From: Alphaproteobacteria bacterium
GTDB taxonomy: Bacteria; Pseudomonadota; Alphaproteobacteria; Acetobacterales; Acetobacteraceae
Length of the DNA: 32,033 nt
Direction of reading: 5' to 3'
NCBI GenBank assembly: GCA_016869715.1
Contig: VGDM01000027.1
Coordinates: 1-32,033 of the forward strand
This document shows, in pieces, positions 15,425 to 24,088 of this stretch. Positions within the stretch are counted from its first letter, which is position 1; the number at the start of each line of letters is the position of its first letter. The position numbers and the translations under genes are program-made. A model generated the notes under the pieces. It was not told where the DNA came from and searched no databases. It was given only the letters and a program-made list of their open reading frames with translations.

Positions 15425-16408
15425 TTACAGCCCCCTCTCTGCCTTGGTTGCGGCCAGATCATCCTCGATAAAACCTTGGATGATCTCCTCCATCGCTTCC
15501 TGTTCCTTAAAGCCAAGGCGGCGCGCGCGCGTTGCGGCGAAGGCGCCGGGCCAGCCCTTCACAATGTCAAACACTTCCTTGTCGAAGGCGAAGCCCACCT
15601 TATCCCGCGCAGCTTTGCCGGCGACTTGTTTCAATGCACTCAGGATTTTCGCGACCGACAGGCTGCGGCCCGGTGGGTTGATGCCGCGGTCCAAGCCAAG
15701 CGGCGCGGTATCCATCGCGGCAGCGTGCAGGAACCATTCAATCGTGGCGCGTGGCGAGCAAATCCACACCGCGAAATCATCTGGCACCGGACAATGCGTC
15801 TCAAGCCCCAATAGGGGTTCGCGCACAATGGCGGAGACGAAAGATGACGCCGCCTTATTCGGCCGGCCCGGGCGCACCATCACCGTTGGCAGGCGCAGGT
15901 TCACCGCATCCAGGAAACCGCGACGCGATGCGTCATGCAGCAGCAATTCGCCAATCGCCTTTTGCGCGCCATAGGAATTGGTCGGGATTTGCCGGCCATC
16001 ATCCGGCACCACTGCATCCTGCCCGCCACCAAAAGACGCAACGGAAGACGTGAAAATCATGCGCGGACTGGTGCCCAGCGCACGGCAGGCGGCGAGCACC
16101 GCGAGCGTGCCATGCAGATTGACCTCCATGCCGAGATCGAAATCCGCCTCCGCCGCCGCACTGACCACCGCCGCCAAATGGAACACCACTTCCGTCCCTG
16201 CCGGGATGGCGGCGGCTACTGCAGCAGGGTCGGCGACATCACCGCCGAGGCAGGTCACCGGAAAGGGCGCGGGCAGACTCGCAGGCGCGTTGAGGTCGAA
16301 TAGCGTAAGCCCCGTGATGGCCCGCCCACCAAGCGCACCATCCTTGGCGAGCCGCGTCGCCAATTTCCGCCCCAAAAAGCCCGCCCCGCCCAGAATGGTG
16401 ATGCGCAT
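15425..16408 (-). CDS. denD: NAD-dependent epimerase/dehydratase family, D-erythronate dehydrogenase-like
   Basis: This 327-aa extended short-chain dehydrogenase has the nucleotide motif GGAGFLGRKLATRL (7-20), the Ser/Tyr/Lys catalytic set (FTSSVASFG; Tyr146 and Lys150 in NSYGAQKAIGELLL), and the segment LRLPTVMVRPGRPNKAASSF, which is characteristic of D-erythronate 2-dehydrogenase (DenD). DenD oxidises D-erythronate to its 2-keto acid in tetronate catabolism. The ATG at 16408 follows GGGAGGG; the open frame upstream is not coding-like. The kinase (OtnK/DtnK type) and isomerase partners of the usual cluster are absent, so pathway assignment rests on the family motif. It is convergent with the beta-hydroxyacid dehydrogenase gene and divergent from the broken TTT receptor at 16690. 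Confidence 0.82.
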   Translation of the reverse strand: MRITILGGAGFLGRKLATRLAKDGALGGRAITGLTLFDLNAPASLPAPFPVTCLGGDVADPAAVAAAIPAGTEVVFHLAAVVSAAAEADFDLGMEVNLHGTLAVLAACRALGTSPRMIFTSSVASFGGGQDAVVPDDGRQIPTNSYGAQKAIGELLLHDASRRGFLDAVNLRLPTVMVRPGRPNKAASSFVSAIVREPLLGLETHCPVPDDFAVWICSPRATIEWFLHAAAMDTAPLGLDRGINPPGRSLSVAKILSALKQVAGKAARDKVGFAFDKEVFDIVKGWPGAFAATRARRLGFKEQEAMEEIIQGFIEDDLAATKAERGL

Positions 16409-16689
16409 ACGTTGGACCCTCCCGTTACAGCGCAAGGTTTGGCGCGTCCCGCTGATGGGCGCAATGCCCGCGGCCGTGCCGCTACCCGCCACGTACTGGG
16501 TTGAAGCATCCCGCATCATGTCAGGGCCGTCGTCCGACTTAATTAAATCGTTACGGCCACCGATCATGTTTGGCGACCTTCAAAAAAAATGGTGGAACGC
16601 TTCTGCGCCCCATTTTAGAGCGGCTCGCCCCAGGTGACGTCCTCCGAATGGATGAGGACACGCTAAAAAAACGCTGTAAGGAGCATCAA
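16409..16689. other. Divergent intergenic region, AT-richer
   Basis: This is the largest gap among the conserved genes. It separates denD (minus) from the broken TTT receptor (plus) and contains AT-rich patches (TTAATTAAAT near 16540 and A runs near 16582 and 16665). Promoters for both directions probably lie here, but no clear -35/-10 pair was found. A plus-strand open frame from 16570 runs through it and into the receptor's signal region out of frame. Its sequence is not recognisable, and it may be a remnant. Confidence 0.4.
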
Positions 16690-17684
16690 GTGAATTCAGT
16701 GTCGGAGTCCCCGCAAGAACTCATCCACCAGCCGCCGCGCAGCGCTCTGCCTCGCCGCCCTGCCGCTCATCCGCTCGGCCCGCGCTCAGGCGCCCTGGCC
16801 CACGCGGCCGATCCGCATCATCCTCCCCTTCGTTCCCGGCGGCTCGCCGGATTTGGCAACTCGGCGCCTGGCAGAGCACTGGACAGCCACGCTGGGCCAG
16901 CCCGTCTTGGTCGAGAACCGCCCCGGCGGCGGCGGCGTGGTGGCGACGGAAGCGATCGCCCGCGCCGCCCCTGATGGCTATAGCTTTGGCATCGGCAATG
17001 CTAGCCCAATATCCACCGGCCCGGCACTGGATCCGAACCTGCCCTATCACTCATTGCGCAATTTCAGGCATCTGGCGATGCTCGTGGAGTTTCCGCTTGC
17101 CATCGCGGTTGCGCAGAATTCAGCGGTGCGCGACGTGCCGGGGCTGCTGGCGCTCGGCCAGCGGAAGCCGGGCGGCGTGGACATCGGCACACCCGGCACA
17201 GCCGGACCGCGCCTTGTGCTCGAGCTGCTGCGCCAGCGGCATGGCGCGGCAGTCACCATTGTGCCCTATCGCGGCGGCACCTCTGCGGGGACCGAGGTCG
17301 CAATGGGCCGGCTCGATGCTGCCATAGCGGATTTTGGCTCATTCGCGGCGAATGATCGGCTGCGCGTGATCGCCCTGCTTTCGGACGAAAGGCACCCGAC
17401 GCGGCCCGAGATCCCGACGCTGCGCGAGCAGGGCTTCGACGTGACCTTCAACGTAACCTTCTGGCTCATGGCGCCGGCACAGCTACCGGAGGCCATCGCC
17501 GCACGCGCAACTGCCCTGACCGATGAGGCGATGCGCCAGCCCGAAATCCAGGCGCTGCTGACCACGCGGTTCGGCGCCATGCCTTACCGCCCGATTTTCT
17601 CGCCGGCGCTGACAGCTGCCATCATCGCCGAAAAATGCTCGCTGGGCAGAGGTTTTCCGGGCCGACAATCTTCGGCCGGAGTGA
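16690..17684 (+). pseudogene. TTT (Bug/TctC) receptor with two frameshifts
   Basis: The central frame, from FVPGGSPDLATRRLAEHW to the PALTAAIIAE region, is a normal Bug receptor. Both ends are shifted. At the 5' end a GTG at 16690 follows an AAGGAG site; the signal peptide (TSRRAALCLAALPLIRSARA) is reached only if one C is removed from the CCCC run at 16709-16712. At the 3' end the family's usual ending appears in another frame as NARWAEVFRADNLRPE, then TGA at 17684. It is joined by adding one A to the AAAAA run at 17631-17635. As it stands, translation makes neither a signal peptide nor the correct C-terminus. Both lesions are in homopolymers, so base-call error must be excluded. It is 113 bases upstream of the also-broken dpaL. 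Confidence 0.8.
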
Positions 17685-17797
17685 TGGTGCGTCGTCCCTG
17701 GCGGCTCAGGCGCTGCCATATCCGCACCGGGACGCCGGTACGGTGATGATGCCGCCCCCCTCTGCCAGCAGCGCGCGGAAGGGCGTAATACAGGGCC

Positions 17798-18956
17798 ATG
17801 ATCGAACAGCGCCCTTTCCGTTATTTCCTGAACCGCAACCATGGCGTGCCCGGCATCGCCGTGCTGCCTGAGACCGGCTATGCCCGCGCCAAGGCGGAAA
17901 TCACCACCTGGCCTGGCTATGCACCAACCCCCCTGGTCGCGCTGGATGCCATCGCCAAATCGGCGGGCGTCGCGCGGCTGAATTACAAGGATGAGGCCGC
18001 GCGTTTCGGCCTTGCCTCCTTCAAGGCACTCGGCGGTGCCTATGCGGTGATGCGCGTGCTGCAAGCGGAACTTGCCAAGCGCGACGTGGCGCGGGAAGCG
18101 ACAAGCGCTGATCTGATCGAAGGCCGCTACAGGGACGCAATCAGCAAGATCACTGTCTGTTGCGCGACCGATGGCAATCATGGCCGTTCTGTCGCCTGGG
18201 GCGCTGAGCGTTTTGGTGCGCCCTGCGTGATCTTCGTGCATGAAGCCGTGAGCCAAGGAAGGCGTGATGCCATCGCCAAATATGGCGCGGCGATTCGCGT
18301 GGTGCCGGGCAATTACGATGACGCAGTGCGCGAGGCACAGAAGCAGGCCGAGGCAAATGCCTGGTTCGTTGTCTCCGACACCTCCTACCCTGGTTACACG
18401 GAAGTGCCGCGCGATGTGATGCAGGGCTATCGCGTTATGGCGGATGAGGCGGCGGATCAGATCGGCGAAGCGCCGACCCATATTTTCATCCAAGGCGGTG
18501 TTGGTGGTGTCGCGGCTGCGGTTTCGGTGCAAATGCGCGCGCAGTTTGGCGCCGGCGTGAAGCTGATTGTCGCCGAACCGGACAAAGCCGATTGCCTATT
18601 GGCGAGTGCGGAGGCTGGCAAGCCCATCACCGTGCCCGGTGATCTTGATACCCTCATGGCCGGGCTTGCCTGTGGTGAGCCTTCCTTGCTGGCCTGGCAG
18701 GAATTGGAACGTGGCGCCTTCGCCTTCATGTCGGTCGGATGAAAGCGCGATTGACTGCATGAAGCTGCTGGCGCAGCAGACGCCGCCGGTTGTGGCAGGC
18801 GAAAGCGCCGTGGCGGGCTTGGCCGCGCTATTGCTCGCCATGCAGGAACCCTATGCGCGCGGTGCCTTGGGGCTTCATTCCGATAGCCGCGTGCTGCTGT
18901 TCGGCACGGAAGGTGCCACTGATCCTGAGGTTTATGTCAGGCTGGTGCAGGGCTGA
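17798..18956 (+). pseudogene. dpaL: Diaminopropionate ammonia-lyase, frameshifted
   Basis: This is a PLP enzyme that splits 2,3-diaminopropionate into pyruvate and ammonia. Family marks: NYKDEAARFGLASFKALGGAYAV with the PLP lysine at Lys76, ATDGNHGRSVAWGA, SDTSYPGYTEVPRDVMQGY, and the phosphate loop QGGVGGVAAAV. The first frame stops at 18742 after GAFAFMSVG. The normal C-terminal part continues in another frame from DESAIDCMKLLAQQTPP through VVAGESAVAGLAALLLA and RVLLFGTEGATDPEVY to 18956. The shift lies at about 18731-18739; removing one base or adding two restores MSV-(P)DESA. Rejoined length is about 386 aa, near the family norm. The lost part carries the GTEG segment of the PLP site, so the truncated enzyme is probably inactive. 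Confidence 0.85.
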
Positions 18957-18965
18957 AAACGCGCT

Positions 18966-19223
18966 TCAGCCCGCGAGCAGCGCATCCAGCTTGCCGACGC
19001 GGTCCAAGGCGACAAGATCATCCGAACCGCCGATGGATTTTCCATTGATGAAAATTTGCGGCACGGTGGTGCGCCCGCCGGAATTCTCAATCGCCAGGCG
19101 CCGCGCGTCAGACCCGTGCGGTGCGTCATATTCCTCAAAGGCAACGCCCTTTTTCTTGAGCAGCGCCTTGGCGCGGTCGCAATAAGGGCAGTAGTAGGTG
19201 GTGTAGATTTCGATCTTGGCCAT
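18966..19223 (-). CDS. grxC: Glutaredoxin 3 (GrxC)
   Basis: This 85-aa dithiol glutaredoxin reduces protein disulfides and mixed disulfides with glutathione in the cytoplasm. It has the active site YYCPYCDRAKALL (Cys12 and Cys15), the TVPQIFINGKSIGGSDDL segment with the cis-Pro that binds glutathione, and the typical KIEIYTT start. The ATG at 19223 matches the family start; the longer open frame upstream overlaps comF out of frame and is not coding. It lies 31 bases after the comF remnant on the same strand, a gene order I recall as common in alphaproteobacteria. It stops 9 bases from the convergent dpaL remnant. It is intact although its upstream neighbour is damaged. Confidence 0.94.
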   Translation of the reverse strand: MAKIEIYTTYYCPYCDRAKALLKKKGVAFEEYDAPHGSDARRLAIENSGGRTTVPQIFINGKSIGGSDDLVALDRVGKLDALLAG

Positions 19224-19254
19224 GCGCAAAAAATTAGCGTTTAGGCGCCGATGG

Positions 19255-20033
19255 TCAAGCGGCGCGCAGCCGCGGGTCCGGCACCCGCGCGGCGGCCAAT
19301 ACCTCCACCCGCGCCGCCCCCGCTGCCAGCAAGGCGCGCGCGCAGGCTTCCGCCGTGGCGCCGGATGTGATGACATCATCCACAAGCAACACGCGCTTGC
19401 CGGCCACGCGCGCGGGGCGCGCCACGCTGAAGGCATCCGCGACCAGCGCCGCGCATTCCGCCGCGCCCTTGTCACCCAAAGGCAGGGTGGCGCGGCTTCG
19501 GCGCAGTAAATCCGGTACCACGCGCCGCCCCGAAAGGCGGCGGAGCCGTTGCGCGAGCGAAGTCGCCTGGTCGTAGCGCCGCGCAATCAAGTGCCGCCAA
19601 TGCGCCGGCACCGGCGCCAGCACATTTGCCGCCGCCAACATCTCCGCCCCCGTCCGCGCCATAAAGCGCGCGAGCGGTGCCGCCATTTCGGTGCGATCCG
19701 CGTGTTTGAATGGAAGGATCAGGCTCTTGGCACCCTCATCATACCGTAGCGCCGCGCGGGCCATGGCGAAACCCGGCGCGCGGGCAAGGCAGGGCGCGCA
19801 AAGCAGCGCGCCATCCGTGTTGCGCTCGGCTTCTCCTTCACGCGCGAAGGGCACACCACAGCGCACGCAAAACGGCGGGGAAATCAGGTTCAAGCCGCTG
19901 AAACAGGCGGCGCAAAACTGCATTGGCGCTCGACCTCCACATCGCGGGTCAGGAAATGCGGGGGGAGAAAAACATCCAAAAGCTTCTCCAGCGCTTTCTT
20001 CAAGCGGTTCAGCAAGGCGCCGGAGGCGCGCAT
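19255..20033 (-). pseudogene. comF: ComF family phosphoribosyltransferase-like protein, frameshifted and missing Zn ligands
   Basis: ComF proteins support DNA uptake in natural transformation. The body is recognisable: FCAACFSGLN, CVRCGVPF and CAPCLARAP (zinc-ribbon cysteines), then the phosphoribosyltransferase loop RVLLVDDVITSGATAEA. The true N-terminus is in another frame: the ATG at 20033, directly abutting the rhodanese stop, gives MRASGALLNRLKKALEKLL then DVFLPPHFLTRDVEVERQ. This is joined to the body only if one base is added near 19920-19926. Even then the first zinc pair, expected as Cys-x-x-Cys in LPPxCLTC, reads Phe-Leu-Thr-Arg. Both the frameshift and the lost cysteines point to decay. 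A TTG-started frame covers the body in one piece, but its first ~40 residues are not ComF-like. Confidence 0.78.
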
Positions 20034-21623
20034 TCAATGCCAATGGCCGAAGGGGGCATCGCCGTCCTTCGCCACTTCATTGACCAGATCAATCTCCCAA
20101 GACAGGTATTCACGCATCGCCGCTTCCACCCCGTCATTCCGGTCATAGGGGCGGAGGTAGAAATCAGCGCAGTCGGCATCAGCGGGAATGCGCCGATCCG
20201 CTTCAATGGGCAGCCCCGCCGCGCGCCAGGCCTTGGTGCCGCCTTCCAGAACAAAAACCGGCAAGCCCGTGACCGCCGCCGCTTCCGGCGCCGCCGAGCG
20301 CGCCAGCGCTGCATCGGGTGCGGTAATAGCCACCAGCCGCGCACCGCCCAAAGCACCACGCAGCCTATCCAGCCGCGTGCGAATGCCCCAATGCGCGCCC
20401 GGTATATGCCCATCGCGGAATTCAATGGACCGCGCGAGGTCAATCACCTGCACGCCCCCCTTTACGCTTTCAGCCGCGAGTTCTTCCGGTGTCAGGCTTG
20501 GCGGCTTCACCGCGTCTGCTTCTGGGCTTTCCGGCTGCCAGGGTCCGCTGGCGAGCGGACCACTCAGCCCATCAGTCAGCACCATCACCTCCCAACCGCC
20601 CAATTGACGAAGCCACCCGCCGGTCATGCGTGCGCGCGTGCCCGTGTCATCCACCAGCACAATGCGCGCATGGCGCACCGCGACCCATTGATCGGTCGCC
20701 TGCACCAGCTGCCCGCCGGGCGCGGAACGGCTGCCTGGCAGATGCCCCGCGGCATATTCGGCTGGGTCACGCACATCCAGTAGGTAGGTGCTGCGCACGG
20801 CATCCGCCTGCCAGCGCGCCAGATCGGCACGCGTGCCAAAGGTTACAGCATGGTGCTTGGCGAAAGCATCGGCGCGGGCGAGGGCTTCCACTGCCCCTTT
20901 CGGCGTGCCTTGCGGGAAGCTCGCGGTCTTGCCGCGGTCACACTTAAAGCCGGCCAGTTCCCAGCCCATGGTGCCATTGCGCAACGCCACGACCTTGTTC
21001 GGAACCCCCGCACTGCGGAGTGATTCAGCACCCATGATGGACCGCGTGCGCCCCGCGCAGTTCACCACCACCGTGGTTTCAGGCCGGTTCACGAATTCGC
21101 CAATGCGATAGACCAATTCACCGCCCGGCACGTCCACCGCGCCGGGGATGGACATGCGGTTGAATTCATCCACCGGGCGGCTATCCAGGATCACCATATC
21201 GGTGCCGGCATCCATCATCGCCTTCAACTCCTTTGGATCAACCGAGGGGGTTTCATAATGATGTTCCACCCATTCACCGAAAGCCTTGGACGGGACATTG
21301 ACGCCCGAAAACGCAACATACCCCGCCGCGACCCAGGCCGGCGTGCCACCTTGCAGCACCGACACATCCGAACACCCCATCCCTTCCAGATAGGAGGCGA
21401 GGCGCGGCGCCAACTCTTCGCCGCCATCCACGCAGACCACGCGCGTGGTAAGGCGCGGCAGAATGGCGCGGGCGCGGAGTTCCATGCGCGACAACCCGCA
21501 AGGATTGGCCCAGAACAGGTGCGACAGGCCGAATTCGCCATCTTCCCGCGCATCCAGAATGGCCAATTCCTGCCCATCGCGGATCCAGCCTTTCAGGCGC
21601 GCCGCATCAATCATCCGAGCCAT
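20034..21623 (-). CDS. Four-domain rhodanese (sulfurtransferase)
   Basis: This 529-aa protein has four tandem rhodanese domains, at about residues 1-105, 125-230, 263-365 and 375-475. Domain 2 has a standard active loop with Cys189 (VVVNCAGRTRSIMGAESL). Domain 1 has Cys64 in a non-standard loop (VVCVDGGEELAP). Domains 3 and 4 lack the cysteine (LVDDTGTRARM and AITAPDAALARS), so they are probably structural or ligand-binding. Each domain keeps the ILDxR and GHIPGA-type marks. There is no signal peptide. The start at 21623 is 7 bases after the cysteine dioxygenase stop; the frame upstream overlaps that gene. Pairing with a thiol dioxygenase suggests handling of sulfane sulfur released during thiol breakdown, which is inference. 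The comF start codon abuts its stop. Confidence 0.9.
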   Translation of the reverse strand: MARMIDAARLKGWIRDGQELAILDAREDGEFGLSHLFWANPCGLSRMELRARAILPRLTTRVVCVDGGEELAPRLASYLEGMGCSDVSVLQGGTPAWVAAGYVAFSGVNVPSKAFGEWVEHHYETPSVDPKELKAMMDAGTDMVILDSRPVDEFNRMSIPGAVDVPGGELVYRIGEFVNRPETTVVVNCAGRTRSIMGAESLRSAGVPNKVVALRNGTMGWELAGFKCDRGKTASFPQGTPKGAVEALARADAFAKHHAVTFGTRADLARWQADAVRSTYLLDVRDPAEYAAGHLPGSRSAPGGQLVQATDQWVAVRHARIVLVDDTGTRARMTGGWLRQLGGWEVMVLTDGLSGPLASGPWQPESPEADAVKPPSLTPEELAAESVKGGVQVIDLARSIEFRDGHIPGAHWGIRTRLDRLRGALGGARLVAITAPDAALARSAAPEAAAVTGLPVFVLEGGTKAWRAAGLPIEADRRIPADADCADFYLRPYDRNDGVEAAMREYLSWEIDLVNEVAKDGDAPFGHWH

Positions 21624-21630
21624 GGCGGGT

Positions 21631-22245
21631 TCAGCCTTTTGGCGTTGCCGTCGGCGCCATGAAATTGGTGTTATAGGGCTTGACCTCGCCAGTTTCGGCA
21701 TCGAAAGCCTTGCGGTCATCCAGTTTTTCCAAGGCCAGGCCATACATGTGCAAATGCCGGGTCGGCACGCTGCCCGTTGTGTGAATGGAATGGATATCTT
21801 CCGGCATCAGCGCAATGCCGCGGCCCGGTTCCACCATGATTTCCTCACGCAGGCGCAATTCGCAGCGCCAGGGGTCGGACCCGTCATCCAGCCGGTGATA
21901 AACCTTGTTCAGTTCCTGCCCATCCACGGCCACCACGCAGGCCCAGGTGGTGTGGTCATGCGGCTTGGTTTCATTGCCGGGATTGAGTGCATTCAGATAA
22001 AGCGCGAACAGGTTATTCTCATCTTCCTGCAACATATACCGCCGGCTGCCCTTCTCGCCATTCGGCGGCGGCGGAAATTCGCTGGATGGGAAAAGATGTT
22101 CTTGCGCGGCGAGCTTCATCAATTCGCCCTTGATCGCTTCAAGCGATGAACGGCTGACACCTTGGCTCCGTTCAATCACACGAATGCGGTCAATGGTTGA
22201 AGCAACGGCGGCAGCACGGGCGGCCTTTACATCGGTGGCGTTCAT
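21631..22245 (-). CDS. Cysteine dioxygenase-type thiol dioxygenase
   Basis: This 204-aa cupin is an iron enzyme that adds O2 to a small thiol such as cysteine or 3-mercaptopropionate, giving the sulfinate. The facial iron triad is visible: His96 and His98 in KPHDHTTWACVVAVDGQE, and a later His in EDIHSIHTTG (His152 or His155). The ATG at 22245 has a strong GGAGGAAAAAA ribosome binding site. It heads a minus-strand operon with the four-domain rhodanese 7 bases downstream, then the comF remnant and grxC. It is divergent from the methyltransferase gene with 83 bases between. Cysteine and 3-mercaptopropionate specificity cannot be told apart here by eye. Confidence 0.9.
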   Translation of the reverse strand: MNATDVKAARAAAVASTIDRIRVIERSQGVSRSSLEAIKGELMKLAAQEHLFPSSEFPPPPNGEKGSRRYMLQEDENNLFALYLNALNPGNETKPHDHTTWACVVAVDGQELNKVYHRLDDGSDPWRCELRLREEIMVEPGRGIALMPEDIHSIHTTGSVPTRHLHMYGLALEKLDDRKAFDAETGEVKPYNTNFMAPTATPKG

Positions 22246-22328
22246 GATTTTTTCCTCCAGAGACAAATTCGCGGAAAAACCCTAACCCGTCTTGCACCCT
22301 TGGGAAACAGGGTGCATCCCAAGGCCCC

Positions 22329-23216
22329 ATGACCGACCAGATGCGCGTCTTTAACCGGGCCCTTGTCGCGCGCCGCCGCGCGCGGGCCGCGGCGCGCGTG
22401 GATAAGGTGGCGCCAATCCTGGAGGAAGCCGCCGATAGGCTGCTCGACCGGCTGGATGACACCACGCGCCGCTTCACCCGCGCGCTTGATCTCGGCGGGC
22501 GCGGCTTTGTGGCGCCCAAACTCGCCGCGCGGGGCATCCCCTTCATTGTCTCAGCCGATCTGGCGCCGGCCATGGCGGAACGCGGCGGGGGCCTTCCTTT
22601 GGCGGCAGATGAGGAATTCCTGCCTTTTGCCGAGGGCGCTTTTGACCTGGTGGTGGCCTCCCTCTCGCTCCATTGGGTGAATGACCTGCCGGGGACGCTG
22701 ATCCAAATCCGCCGCGCCTTGGCCTCGGATGGCTTATTCCTGGCAAGCCTGCCCGGCCTGCCGAGCTTTGGCGCGCTGCGTTCGGCACTGGCCGAGGCCG
22801 AGGCGGAATTGCGCGGCGGTATCTCGCCGCGCATCTCCCCCTTCCCGGAATTGCGCGATGGCGCGGCGTTGTTGCAGCGCGCGGGCTTTGCGCTGCCGGT
22901 CGCGGATGCGGAGGATATGGCGCTCCGCTACAAATCCGCCTTCGGTATTTTCGCCGATTTGCGCGCGGCGGGTGAGGCGAATGCCGTGCTGGCGCGCGAC
23001 GGCCGCACCCCCCCCCGGGCCTTGTTTCCCATGGCGGCGGCAAGGCTTGCTGGTGCCGAGGTTGATCTGCCGCTCAGGCTTTTGGTGCTGACCGGCTGGG
23101 CGCCCTCCCCCACACAGCAAAAGCCGGCGCGGCCTGGCAGTGCGACCGCGCGGCTGGCGGATGCCTTGGGCTCAGCCGAAATCAGCACCGGTGAGAAAGC
23201 CGGCAAACCTAAGTGA
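22329..23216 (+). CDS. SAM-dependent methyltransferase-fold protein (BioC/NDUFAF5-like)
   Basis: This 295-aa class I methyltransferase-fold protein has an N-terminal basic helix (FNRALVARRRARAAARVDK), as in alphaproteobacterial relatives of NDUFAF5. The SAM motif is atypical: RALDLGGRGFVAPKL where most have DLGCGxG. Downstream motifs are LPFAEGAFDLVVASLSLHWVNDLP (motif post-I/II) and RRALASDGLFLASLPG (motif III). In relatives this fold either methylates or, in NDUFAF5, hydroxylates an arginine of complex I; which applies is unknown. It begins 83 bases from the divergent cysteine dioxygenase. In many alphaproteobacteria, as I recall, the gene sits directly opposite comF; here the dioxygenase/rhodanese pair lies between. 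The start at 22329 lacks a clear ribosome binding site. Confidence 0.85.
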   Translation: MTDQMRVFNRALVARRRARAAARVDKVAPILEEAADRLLDRLDDTTRRFTRALDLGGRGFVAPKLAARGIPFIVSADLAPAMAERGGGLPLAADEEFLPFAEGAFDLVVASLSLHWVNDLPGTLIQIRRALASDGLFLASLPGLPSFGALRSALAEAEAELRGGISPRISPFPELRDGAALLQRAGFALPVADAEDMALRYKSAFGIFADLRAAGEANAVLARDGRTPPRALFPMAAARLAGAEVDLPLRLLVLTGWAPSPTQQKPARPGSATARLADALGSAEISTGEKAGKPK

Positions 23217-23281
23217 AGCCTTGCAACCTGCCGCGTCGCAGCGCATTTTGGGAGCTCAACCAGCACGAGCCCTCAGAGCCC

Positions 23282-24088
23282 ATGGAGCAGCAAGGCGGCG
23301 AACCGCGCCGCATCACCATCCACAAGCCTGAGGATTTCGCCGGTATGCGCCGTGCGGGGCAGCTTGCGGCTGAAACGCTTGATATGATTACTGCCCATGT
23401 GCGGCCCGGGATTTCAACCGGAGAAATTGATCGGCTCTGCCATGACTACATGGTGGCACGCGACGCCATTCCGGCGACCCTTGGCTATCGGGGCTACTCC
23501 AAATCTTCCTGCACATCGGTTAACCACGTGGTCTGCCATGGTATTCCGGGGGGTCGCGTGCTGGCGGATGGCGATATCGTCAATATTGATGTCACTGTCG
23601 TTCTGGGTGGCTGGCATGGCGATACAAGCCGCATGTATGTGGCGGGTGAGGCCTCCACCAAGGCGAAGCTGCTGATGGATGTGACCTATGACGCCATGAT
23701 GAAGGGCATTGCCGTCATTCGTCCCGGCGCGACTTTGGGCGATATCGGCCAGGCCATTCAGGCGCATGTGGAAAAGCATCGCTTCAGCGTGGTGCGGGAT
23801 TTTTGTGGCCATGGCATTGGCCGGCACTTCCATGAACCGCCCAATGTGCTGCATTTCGGCCGCCCCGGCGAAGGGCCGAAGCTGAAGCCCGGCATGTTCT
23901 TCACCGTGGAACCGATGGTGAATGCCGGCCGGCCCGAGGTGAAAATCCTGGATGATGGCTGGACCGCAGTAACCCGCGACCGGTCCCTTTCCGCGCAATT
24001 CGAACATATGGTGGCGGTGACGGACACGGGAGTAGAGATTTTCACCCTATCCCCCAAGGGCATGCATAAGCCGCCCTATAGCGGATGA
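23282..24088 (+). CDS. map: Methionine aminopeptidase, type I
   Basis: This 268-aa cytoplasmic metallopeptidase removes the initiator methionine. All five metal ligands are present: Asp103 and Asp114 (NIDVTVVLGGWHGDTSRMY), His177 (CGHGIGRHFHEPPNV), Glu210 (FFTVEPMV) and Glu241 (AQFEHMVAVT). The substrate-pocket His is in VNHVVCHGIPGG (His86). The start is uncertain. The ATG at 23282 (MEQQGGEPRRITIHKPED) gives a family-like N-terminus with only a weak ribosome binding site. A GTG at 23213 overlapping the methyltransferase stop would add 23 unusual residues. It overlaps the next gene by 4 bases (ATGA), so the two are translationally coupled. An essential-type gene, and intact despite damage around it. 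Confidence 0.95.
   Translation: MEQQGGEPRRITIHKPEDFAGMRRAGQLAAETLDMITAHVRPGISTGEIDRLCHDYMVARDAIPATLGYRGYSKSSCTSVNHVVCHGIPGGRVLADGDIVNIDVTVVLGGWHGDTSRMYVAGEASTKAKLLMDVTYDAMMKGIAVIRPGATLGDIGQAIQAHVEKHRFSVVRDFCGHGIGRHFHEPPNVLHFGRPGEGPKLKPGMFFTVEPMVNAGRPEVKILDDGWTAVTRDRSLSAQFEHMVAVTDTGVEIFTLSPKGMHKPPYSG

Noticed and set aside
16570..16974. Plus-strand open frame overlapping the receptor's signal region
   Set aside because: Its second half is the receptor's coding sequence read out of frame, and the first ~40 codons resemble nothing I know.
17483..18532. 349-codon minus-strand open frame opposite dpaL
   Set aside because: It is a shadow frame with His- and Arg-rich sequence. The dpaL motifs are on the plus strand.
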